A DNA stretch of 64,000 nt, taken from positions 12,992,501 to 13,056,500 of the forward strand of contig OX485805.1 of assembly GCA_950295325.1 (NCBI GenBank), given 5' to 3'. Shown here piece after piece: positions 55,353 through 64,000 of this stretch. Both the position numbers and the translations under genes were made by a program. Source of the stretch: Polytrichum commune. Lineage: Eukaryota; Streptophyta; Polytrichopsida; Polytrichales; Polytrichaceae. The notes under the pieces are model-generated. The model saw nothing but the letters and a program-made list of their open reading frames with translations, was not told the DNA's origin and ran no database searches. How positions within the stretch are numbered: the first letter of the stretch is position 1; each line of letters begins with the position of its first letter.

Positions 55353-57990
55353 GATTGCAATTGGGAGAACCTATGTACAAACATGTGCTTCCGATAACCT
55401 TAACTAAATAAGGGGAGGTCTGATTTTTTAATATGATTTTTTTATTGATGCTTCATCATAGATTTGCTATTGCAACACAAGATTTCATTGTGTGGAAATG
55501 TAGTGGGTGGAAGTTGGAGAACATGAAAGTACAAACCGAATAGCACCCACATACGTACTTACATAAGTCTTTAGTACTATACACCTAGGGCATCTCCACA
55601 TACACCAACCATCTCATCTACATAGAAACCGTATATACAAACATAATCATGAACAATCAACAAAAGGTATTTGCCATAATAGTAACACGCACTGAATGGG
55701 ATAATCAATGTAGTGAATGCCAATCATGAGAACCTTACGTACTTAGTAAAGGAATCAACAAACATGCACTTCTCATAACCTTAACTGAATGAGGGGAGGT
55801 CCGATTTTGAATCCGATTTTTTTGGTTGATGCTTCATCGTAGATTTGCTAACGCAACACAAGTTTCATTGTGTTAAAATGTAGTGTGTGGAAATTGGGGA
55901 ACATGAAAGAGCAAACCGAAAACCACCCACGTATATACCTACAAAAGTCTTTAGTACTATACACCTAGGGCATCTCCACATACACAACTACCATCTCATC
56001 GCCCCAAAAACAATATATACAAACACAATCATGAACAAGCAACAAATGGGGATTTGCGAGAGGTGAAAAGGGGAGGCAGTCACAAACCTGAATCTGATGA
56101 TTTTTGTTAATGCTTCATCATAGATTTGCTAATGCAACACAAGTTTTCATTGTGTTGAAATGTAGTGGGTGGAAGTTGGGGAACATGAAAGAGCAAACTA
56201 AATACCACCCACATATATATGTACCTACCAAAGTCTTTAGTACTTATACACGTAGGGCATCTCCACATATATACCAAGCGTCTCATCTCCGTGGAAACAA
56301 TATATATAAACATAATCATGAAGAAGCAACAAGAGGGGAGTTGCGAGAGGGGAAAAGGGGAGCCAATTACGCTGCACCTGGATCCAATGTTGAATCCGTT
56401 GATTTTTGTTGATGGTTCATCATAGATTTGCTAATGCAACACAAGTTCTCATTGTGTGGGAATATAGTGGGTGGAAGTTGGGGAACATGAAAGAGCAAAC
56501 TAAATACCACCCACATATATATGAACCTACACAAGCCTTTAGTACTTATACACGTAGGGCATCTCCACGGAAACAATATACACAAACATAATCATGAACA
56601 ACCAACAAAAGGGTAATTACAAGAGGTGAAAAGGGGAGCCAATTACGCCGCACTTGGATCCGATGTTGAATCCGATGATTTTTGTTGATGCTTCATCATA
56701 GATTTGCTAATGCAACACACGTTTTCATTGTGTTGGAATGTAGTGGTTGGAAGTTGGGGAACATGGAAGAGCAAACCGAATACCACCCACATACTTATAC
56801 ACGTAGGGCATCTCCACATATATACCGAGCGTCTCATCTCCCCGGAACAATATATACAAACACAATCATGAATAAGCAACAAGAGGGGAGTTGCAAGAGG
56901 GGAAAAGAAGAGCCAATTACGACACACCTGAATCCAATGTTGAATATGATGGTTTTTGTTGATGCTTCATCATAGATTTGCTAATGCAACACAAGTTTTC
57001 ATTGTGTTGGAACGTAGTGGGGGGAACATGGAAGAGCAACCGAATACCACCCACATACTTGTACACGTAGGGCATCTTCACATATATACCGAGCGTCTTA
57101 TCTCCGCGGAAACAGTATTACAAACACAATCACGAATAAACAACAAGAGGGGAGTTGCGAGAGGGGAAAAGAAGAGCCAATGAGGCCACACCTGAATCCA
57201 ATGTTGAATCCGACGGTTTTTGTTGATGCTTCATCATAGATTTGGTAATGCAACACAAGGTATCATTGTGTTGGAACGTACGTAGTGGGGGGAACATGGA
57301 AGAGCAAACCGAATACCACCCACATACGTGTACATGTAGGGCATCTTCACATATATACCGAGCGTCTCATCTCCGTGGAAACATTATATACAAACACAAT
57401 GATGAAGAAGCAACAAGAGGGGAGTTGCGAGAGGGGAAAAGAAGAGCCAATTACGCCACACCTGAATCCAATGTTGAATCCGACGGTTTTTGTTGATGCT
57501 TCATCATAGATTTGCTAATGCAACACAAGTTTTCATTGTGTTGGAACGTACGTAGTGGGGGGAACATGGAAGAGCAACCGAATACCACCCACATACTTGT
57601 ACACGTAGGGCATCTCCACATATATACCGAGCGTCTCATCTCCGCGGAAACAGTAGATACAAACACAATCACGAATAAACAACAAGAAGGGAGTTGCGAG
57701 AGGGGAGCCAATTACGCCACACCTGAATCCAATGTTGAATCCGACGGTTTTTGTTGATGCTTCATCATAGATTTGGTAATGCAACACAAGGTATCATTGT
57801 GTTGGAACGTACGTAGTGGGGGGAACATGGAAGAGCAAACCGAATACCACCCACATACTTATACACGTAGGGCATCTTCACATATATACCGAACGTCTCA
57901 TCTCCGTGGAAACAGTAGATACAAACACAATGATGAAGAAGCAACAAAAGGGGAGATGCAAGAGGGGAAGAGGGGGCAGCCAGTTACGCC
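55353..57990 (+). repeat. Satellite-like tandem array, nine units of about 261-381 bp
   Basis: The unit marker GATGCTTCATCATAGATTTG (with variants) occurs at 55447, 55828, 56109, 56411, 56687, 56961, 57225, 57495 and 57756. Unit lengths are 381, 281, 302, 276, 274, 264, 270 and 261 bp. Units include GCAACACAAG.TTTCATTGTG, CACCCACATA, CACGTAGGGCATCTCCACAT, GCGTCTCATCTCCG and an AGAGGGGA-rich end. The later units (from 56.9 kb) are most alike. Frames of 60-100 codons recur on both strands but end in each unit and diverge. The first two units are longer because they include the right end of MITE family B. Confidence 0.93.
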
Positions 57991-58587
57991 GCACCTGCGA
58001 AAGATCCTCGGAGGGGCACTTGAGTGGGGGGTGGGGCTCAAGTTACATGTGAGTGGTGGGGGGGGGGGGGTGGTCCCTTCGGGTGCGGGAGGGGGTTTAA
58101 TAATTATAAGTGGGGTAATAAGTGGCGGTAATAAGTTGCATGCAAGGGAGTGCATGTAAAAGCGGGAGTTCCTGGGCTCATCAAGATCATCAGAAGCTCA
58201 CCATTTAAGAGTTGAGTACTTCTTACTCATAATGATCCCGAACTGAAAGGCCCCCTCCTCATCAATGGTGTTAGCTAGGAATGGGTGAACAAAACCTTGT
58301 GACATTTGTACATAAGTACGTCCATTTAAGTCGGGGCAATTCGCATCGACGATTCGTAGGCTAGGGTGTTGCGGTCAGTTGGTGGGTAGCTGCCCGAAGT
58401 ACGCCCCAAAAAGAAAAAGAAAAAAACAGAAAAAAAAAGCATCTCCACCCCTGCCACCGCATCGCCCTTTTAACACTTAGTTTAGAGGGTGTGTTGTTGG
58501 CGTAAGGGCTGCCCCCCTTCCCGTCCTTTAATTGTCACTAGCTGCCCGGCCCCGGTGATGGTCCAAGACAGTGATCAATGGGGGAGG
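57991..58587. other. Intergenic with G13 run
   Basis: G13 at 58058-58070 and GC-rich flanks at 58000-58100; A-rich tract at 58407-58440. No gene recognised. Confidence 0.4.
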
Positions 58588-58800
58588 TTTTTGGGCATAA
58601 CCGGTTGAGATCCTAGTGTTTGCAAGTCCAACCAGTTACATGTTGATATCCTCCGGTTTTCCTTTGTTAAATTGGGGTATATTCTTCTATAAGTTCCTCG
58701 AGAATGATCGGTAAACTTCCTGCAGTTTTGAATTTCAACCGCTTATTTCTCAAATTGAACCAGTTCATATGTAACTAACTGCCGGTTCTCCCCGATCATT
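58588..58800. repeat. AACCGG-containing dispersed repeat
   Basis: GGTTGAGATCCTAGTGTTTG, AACCAGTTACATG, CAAATTGAACCAGTTCATAT and CCGGTTCTCCCC match 38727-39420 in order. The family is not identified; it lies just upstream of a SINE. Confidence 0.4.
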
Positions 58801-58819
58801 GGTCCAAGATGCCCCTAAA

Positions 58820-58967
58820 CTACTGGATGATAGTGGAGAGGTACTCAAACTGAACGGAGTGGTTGGCGGTTCAATTCCTAGCCGTGGAATCGTCTCTCTA
58901 CTTGACGGAAAAACTAGCCGGGTGGTCAAGCGCCTCTTGTTTTCGAATTTAAAAAAAAATTGAAAAT
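58820..58967 (+). mobile_element. SINE-like element, copy 2
   Basis: Box A-like TGATAGTGGAG (58828-58838) and box B-like GGTTCAATTCC (58868-58878) lie about 30 bp apart. CTCTCTACTTGACGGAAAAAC and an A-run (58950-58958) follow. It shares the head with copies at 16020 and 42398 but ends before the LINE-like tail of the latter. Confidence 0.6.
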
Positions 58968-60009
58968 ACTATCTGGCCCCGTGAGGTGAACGTCTCGTAA
59001 GTGAACTCGACACTTTTTCTAAGATTGAAGCCTTATTGTGGGAGAAGTCCGACACTTGTAGAAAGAAAAGAAACGGAAACGTCAATGTACAAACATCGGA
59101 ACATGTGATGTCCGTTCACCGTTTCATGCTTCGACACTCGTATTTTTGGAGTTGGTGAGAATTTGCTACAAATTCTTAAACACAAGGTCTTTATGTTTTT
59201 AAATCACCCATGTAGCCCCTCACTCCCCACCCCCCATGGAATGGAAAACATTTAATTGCTTGAAGCATGCATCCTACCTCTCTCCCATGTTGAGCCACAT
59301 GTTGCGTGTTTTGGGCACTCGTTCACCCAAAAACAAATTGTGGGACAAACTTGTGGGTGCATCACTCTCAAATTGTGTTACATGCATTCATGAAATGGTA
59401 GAGCTATTTTAGACACATGTGAGGTGAACAATTGCATAATGACGTTGATGAACTCAAGCATATATCTCCATCATCGAAAGTGTTAGATAAAGATGTGTCT
59501 ACATTAAACATGAGGTAGAGGGACCGGTGGGATATTGGGGGCATGCCATTGTGCTCCACCCTACAAAGTTGCTACTAATCAATGATGGGTACCCTCACTT
59601 CCCTTGCCAACCTCTTATGTTTTACTTAACCAAAACTTGGTGGAAAATTGACCCAACATACAACTTTTGTACATGTCAAATCATGAGGTTGCCCACTCTA
59701 CCATTGTAATTTAATTAAAAAGACTACCCCATCACCTTCATTCAAATTTTACTACTCCCCCCCCTTCCCAAGTTACCCTGAACATGGTCGTTATGTTACC
59801 TAGGTGAAACACTTGACATACTTACCCCCAATAAGGTGACAATTCCACCTCATGATGGAGGTGCTTTGACAATCACCATTGCATCTCACCACATCTTCCC
59901 CCATGGTGGTCAACATTTTCAACGAGGCGAAAATGATGAAGATGCTCTATTCTGATGAATAAATATAGACAATCCTTTACCCCAGTCAAACCTCTTTCAA
60001 TGCTAGAAA
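58968..60009. other. Intergenic, no gene recognised
   Basis: Contains a C8 run at 59757-59764. The only frame of note (59527-59709) has no domain. Confidence 0.4.
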
Positions 60010-60382
60010 CTACACTAAATATGATATTTAATGTCACCAATTCTAATTGTCTTGCTCAACACTAATTGTAAACCGCGGTATAGTGTTACCAACACTAAAA
60101 GTTAACCCAACATTATTTGTCATTCCTTGTAAATTTTATTTTATTGAATTTTTCCGGGAGAGGGGGGTACCGCTTACCAAGTGGTTTTCCATCCACATTT
60201 CAATCATCCATGACAATATTTCATCACAAGTTGCTAAGAAGAGAGGGTAGGGTTTTGGCCAATGGATGAACTCATCCATCATCCATGACAACATTTGTTC
60301 ACAAATGCAGTAGAAGTGTCATCCGAAAAGCTACGATAGTGACATAAAATACCATACGACACTAAATTTCATATTTGGGTGT
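60010..60382 (+). mobile_element. MITE family A copy with TA flanks
   Basis: Reads TA, then CACTAAATATGATATTTAAT, and at the right CTAAATTTCATATTTGGGTG followed by TA. The interior matches the other family A copies, with a small replacement around 60136-60170. Confidence 0.85.
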
Positions 60383-61003
60383 ACTCTCTTCATAGCACTT
60401 CGGTTTCTATTAATTTATACCCCATTACATTATTGATATTAACACACATGAAAAGCTCCCTTATAGGAACTTGGAAGTAGAATATAATGTACAGAGTAGC
60501 AATCGGTATGTAGAGGTGGTGCCTCCACTTACCGTAGCTTAAGGACCCTCCACTTAGTACTTCACCTAGTACTTCACAATCACTATCTCCTCCACAACCA
60601 CTATAGAGTAGGAAGTGGATGGAGTGCGGAGGTTGTTGTGGAGATGCCCTAAGGCATATACGCTTATTGTGGGCACTCCCAACTCCATAACCAACTTTGA
60701 CTTTGGATCGGATCGGGAGTTGTCTCATCCAATAGCAATTGCGTATCATGAAGATTGTATGTTCAAGTTTCCGATTAATCATCCGAGTTGTGATGTAAGG
60801 CTTGTAATAAGAGGTCAACTTTTAATACATTTATTAAAAAAAGAGAAATAACTTAAGTCCTCCTGATTGTGTTGATTATTGAACTTATAATGGTTAACAT
60901 GTCTTGAGCAAGTAATCCTAAATCTCCGTAACACTTGTCTCTTCGGTGTCTACTCATGACTATAGTCCTTGCCATAATAACCATAGTATAACACCCGCAT
61001 ACC
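60383..61003. other. Intergenic, no gene recognised
   Basis: Repeated ACTTAGTACTTCACCTAGTACTTCAC words at 60552-60580; otherwise uninformative. Confidence 0.4.
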
Positions 61004-61006
61004 TTA

Positions 61007-61458
61007 GGGCCACTTCACACACGAGACTAAGAGCTTGTGACTGTTACACTCCAAGCAACTTGAGTACCCAACAGAGTATGTGAGTGCAAGATGGATGTAA
61101 AGTCTACATGGATCCCTACGCAACATCGAATGGATCATGTTTCACAACCACTTGGACTGTATTCAAAAACCACCTCTTGGAGGTAGGCCTAACACCAAAC
61201 CGGGAGACCATGGCACTCCGAACGCTCACAACCGTTGGTGTATTCTATTTCATCATGCACGATGACCCGCATGAATAAAAATCCATTGAAATAGCATTTG
61301 GTTGAGGGCCTGGTCACATATGGCTTCACACTTCACTTGAGGGCCCGTGACCACACTACATGATTTCGGAAGTGCCTAGGGGCGGCCTTGGGATACTTTC
61401 TTTTGGGCTCTCACAATTTCATGGTCACGGCTCTTTTTGCTCGTGTGCAAAGTGACCC
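61007..61458 (-). mobile_element. PIF/Harbinger MITE with long inverted ends
   Basis: The left end GGGCCACTTCACACACGAGA (after TTA at 61004-61006) and right end GCTCGTGTGCAAAGTGACCC are inverted. The right flank reads TAC, a mutated or lost duplication. It is the most complete member of the family; 34323-34807 and the left half of 26598-27638 align with it. Confidence 0.85.
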
Positions 61459-61859
61459 TACTAAGTACGTATAGTATTGTATGCTATGTTTTCCTTCTCC
61501 CTTCTTCTAATTTTCGGATTCCCTAATAATAAACCGGGCATTGGGCGAGCCATGTGTGTCATTTGTGGGTGATTTCATGTCACTTGGGTGGATTTCCCTA
61601 GTTTCGGGGACGCGGTCAGAGTGGAGGCCATCAATCAAAGCCATGGTGGCAAGCAAGCAAGCAGCATGATGATAAGTTTGGAGACAGGACACCCTCTTTT
61701 TTCTTGCGAATCTGAACCCGGGTACGTCCCCTGTGCCTTTGACCATTTATGCGCATTAATTCGTTGCCAGGGCAGCTCTACTCCGTAGTACTATTCTACT
61801 CGCTTCGGCATGCAAAATACTTATGCCCAAGGGATCTGGTGACGTAAAGATATTATGAT
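61459..61859. other. Intergenic, no gene recognised
   Basis: AAGCAAGCAAGCAG tract near 61650. Frames here are short and lack domains. Confidence 0.4.
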
Positions 61860-62590
61860 GAGGGCCTATAACGGACAATTCCCCACTCCCCGTGCCTAAC
61901 GCTTTTGGCCGTTCGATCAATGGATGGATGGATGGAGGGAGGGCAAATTGTCTCACTTTGGTTAGCACTTGTGAATCGCGTAGATTGTTGTTCCAAGTGT
62001 CAAAGTCGGGGTGCAGATGCAAAAGTTATGAGAGGTCAAACTGATCTAACAAGCCCGAGGAATTGTGTGAACCAGTGAACTTAGACATGCACAATATGTG
62101 TGTAGGGATGTGGTTTGGTGGGGTGAGGTAAGCTGGCATGTAATGGATAATCCCCAACTCCCCATATGCTTTCGGCCATTGGGCAGATTGGAAATTGTCT
62201 CATTTTGGTTAGCAATTGTGAATCATGTAGATTGTTGTTCCAAGTGGTGAAAGTCGGGTGTAGATGCAAAAGTTATGAGAGGTCAAAGTGATCTAACAAG
62301 CCCGAGTAATTGTGTTAACTAACGAACTTAGACATGCACAATATGTGTGTAGGGATGTGGTTTGGTGGGGTGAGGTAAGCTGGCATGTAATGGATAATCC
62401 CCAACTCCCCATATGCTTTTGGCCATTGGGTGGATTTGAAGTTGTCTCATTTTGGTTAGTAATTGTGAATCATTGAGATTGTTGTTCCAAGTGGTCAAAG
62501 TCGGGGTGCACTTGCAAAAGTTACGAGAGGTCAAACTGATCAAATAGGCCCGCATAAATGTGTTAACTAGTGAACTTAGAGTGGTATTTT
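61860..62590 (+). repeat. 247-bp tandem repeat, three units
   Basis: ATTGTTGTTCCAAGTG occurs at 61984, 62231 and 62478, exactly 247 bp apart each time. Units share ACATGCACAATATGTGTGTA, GGTGGGGTGAGGTAAGCTGG and GCAAAAGTTA.GAGAGGTCAA. Units 2 and 3 are about 95 percent alike. A diverged fourth relative lies at 62740-62960 and a dispersed one at 15290-15490. Confidence 0.92.
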
Positions 62591-63179
62591 TATTTTCAGC
62601 ACATTCTCCAATCTCAACATAACATGTGGTCCTAGGTGCATGTTCTTAACTACGAGCCTTGCCATATGCCACTCAAATATAGGCGATGCATAAAACTAGT
62701 GTTTCATGAAGGCTTGCACATCTTATGTGGTCCTATTGTGGGTATTTTGACTCCACACACAATTTTGACCATTGAAACCGATTGGGTGTGGCCTCGTCTG
62801 GTTAGCAATGGAAAATCATGCGAATCAACATTTCAAGTTTCAAAATTGGAGTTGAAATGCAAAAGTTAGAGAAGGTCAAAGTGAAGATTCTCGTGCTCTT
62901 TAATGATCACATGGGCCCTCCCACTTGCATTAATTATTGAACCTAAGATTATTAGCATATTTTCAGCATATAGTCCAATTTATTTCATCGCAATACATGC
63001 CTTTTTGGCATATAATCTGAACCACACACCTTGCCATGCACCACTTAGACAAGGGTGTTCAATGAAGAAGAATGGCCACATAATGCACAAATACCTTAAT
63101 TGTTTGTATTGACCAAAAGCTCAAGAGTAATTTTGTGCCTAAGATATGTGTGCCATATGTGGTCAGTTGTCTTGTGTCA
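62591..63179. other. Intergenic with diverged relative of the 247-bp unit
   Basis: 62740-62960 has CACAATTTTGACCATTG, GGTTAGCAATGGAAAATCATG and AGAAGGTCAAAGTGAAGATT in unit order. CTTGCCATATGCCACT (62655) and CTTGCCATGCACCACTTAG (63030) repeat a shared word. No gene. Confidence 0.45.
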
Positions 63180-63400
63180 CTACACTAAACATGATATTTA
63201 ATGTCCCTCACTATTTGGTGTTGCACAAAGTTATATCCCTTGACTATTGATGTAGGTTTCTACCAAGTGAAGTAATTAATGTTCTATAATGTCCAAACAA
63301 CCTATTTGCCCTTTGTCGGTAAAACATGAGATATGTAGTAGATAGATATAACATTGCGTAACTCTCAATAGTAAGTGACACTAAATATCATATCCAATGA
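63180..63400. mobile_element. MITE family B copy
   Basis: The ends CTACACTAAACATGATATTT and GACACTAAATATCATATCCA are inverted, with CTCACTATTTGGTGTTGCAC and TAACTCTCAATAGTAAGT inside. About 220 bp, non-coding. Confidence 0.75.
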
Positions 63401-64000
63401 TTGAATAGGTGAAATAACAATGCAAATCTACCGTTGTGGTAGAGGTGTCGATTTCCTAGTGATGTAGAACAAATTTTCATTGATGCATCACAATTACCCA
63501 AGAACCTATGCTTGTAGTGTACACATAAGGTTAGTGGACCTAATTTCGTTCACTTACACTGAACATGTACCTACATTAAGAAGCATGTGGTTAGGTGAGG
63601 ATCAAAAACAAACACTAAAAAAAACATGTGTTGACATGTAATTGGACTACATGTTCAATGTTTGTTAACCTTTCTAAACTCAATAGACTACATAATTAGG
63701 TCAATAGACCTAGAAAATCATTTGATGAAAAGAACATCTTCACTATGATGTTGAATAGGATATTCATATGAACCCCAAAATTTATGAGGAAAATGGCTAC
63801 GAGCACAATTTGGATTTGCTAACCGTCACGCACGAATTGTGTGTTTCATATCCATGAGAAGTGGGCACACGTACCTTATTTTTGAGGTGAACTCCTTTCC
63901 ATCAGTGTGACAACAATGTGTTTACTTTCTTTCTTTTTCTTTTTCTTTTTGGGGGTGGGAGCAATTTATTTGTTTTGTTTTGTCTTGTTTGCCTTCCACT
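63401..64000. other. Intergenic to window edge, no gene recognised
   Basis: Ends in a CTTTTT-rich tract and TTGTTTTGTTTTGTC words (63926-63990). Nothing else supported. Confidence 0.4.

Noticed and set aside
56104..57757. Recurring 70-100 codon frames on both strands of the satellite array that look like a conserved protein
   Set aside because: They follow from the repeat itself, end with stops in each unit, exist on both strands at once and change frame between units; no start context or domain.
55353..57990. CRISPR-like array of repeats and spacers
   Set aside because: The whole unit repeats, without short conserved repeats separated by unique spacers, and the context is plant nuclear DNA.
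58868..58878. Functional tRNA gene at the box B-like motif
   Set aside because: No cloverleaf can be folded around it by eye and the head recurs as a SINE family.

Overview
The window looks like nuclear DNA of a land plant with a large, repeat-rich, AT-leaning genome. It holds one intact plant-specific gene, a single-exon GRAS regulator of the SCARECROW-LIKE 3 (SCL3) type on the minus strand at 3679-5223. It also holds one decayed amidinotransferase gene, one possible split gene that I cannot name, and roughly 55 kb of transposon remnants, foldback elements and tandem arrays. Nothing is bacterial or organellar: there are no operons, rRNA genes or recognisable tRNA genes. The RNase H-bearing LINE remnants and the amidinotransferase suggest a non-seed plant lineage (bryophyte, lycophyte or fern), but this is an inference and not a species call.

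Layout. 1-1.1 kb: minus-strand amidinotransferase pseudogene with its N-terminus preserved. 1.7-2.8 kb: a LINE tail and an 800-bp element with CCC ends in a TTAA site. 3.7-5.9 kb: SCL3 and a putative core promoter. 6.0-8.6 kb: unidentified split reading frames and a 150-bp triplication. 8.7-17.4 kb: MITEs, degenerate tandem repeats, a LINE C-terminus, a 114-bp palindrome, a second TTAA element, a SINE and a Tourist-type MITE. 18.4-20.8 kb: a broken PIF/Harbinger element with a Myb/trihelix-like gene and a HARBI1-like transposase facing each other. 22.5-25.4 kb: a hairpin, a Mutator-type foldback element and a mariner-like deletion derivative with perfect 31-bp inverted ends. 26.6-29.3 kb: a composite Harbinger MITE and a SWIM-finger (Mutator-type) transposase relic. 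32-37.8 kb: a second copy of the TTAA element, a Harbinger MITE and LINE fragments. 40-45 kb: LINE and SINE remnants. 47-52 kb: several MITEs. 55.3-58.0 kb: a nine-unit satellite-like array that begins beside a MITE end. 58.8-63.4 kb: a SINE, MITEs and a 247-bp tandem repeat.

How the parts relate. The HARBI1/Myb relic at 18.4-20.8 kb shares sequence with the MITE at 27.1-27.6 kb, so it is the probable source family of the Harbinger MITEs at 26.6, 34.3 and 61.0 kb and a relative of the one at 16.8 kb. The LINE tail at 35.1 kb matches the 3' end of the SINE at 42.4 kb, which suggests that the LINE machinery served that SINE. The most unusual signal is a set of three elements flanked by TTAA or one-base variants and ending in CCC...GGG. 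That is the structural signature of piggyBac transposition, which is rarely reported in land plants. All family assignments come from reading motifs by eye; no database search was run.
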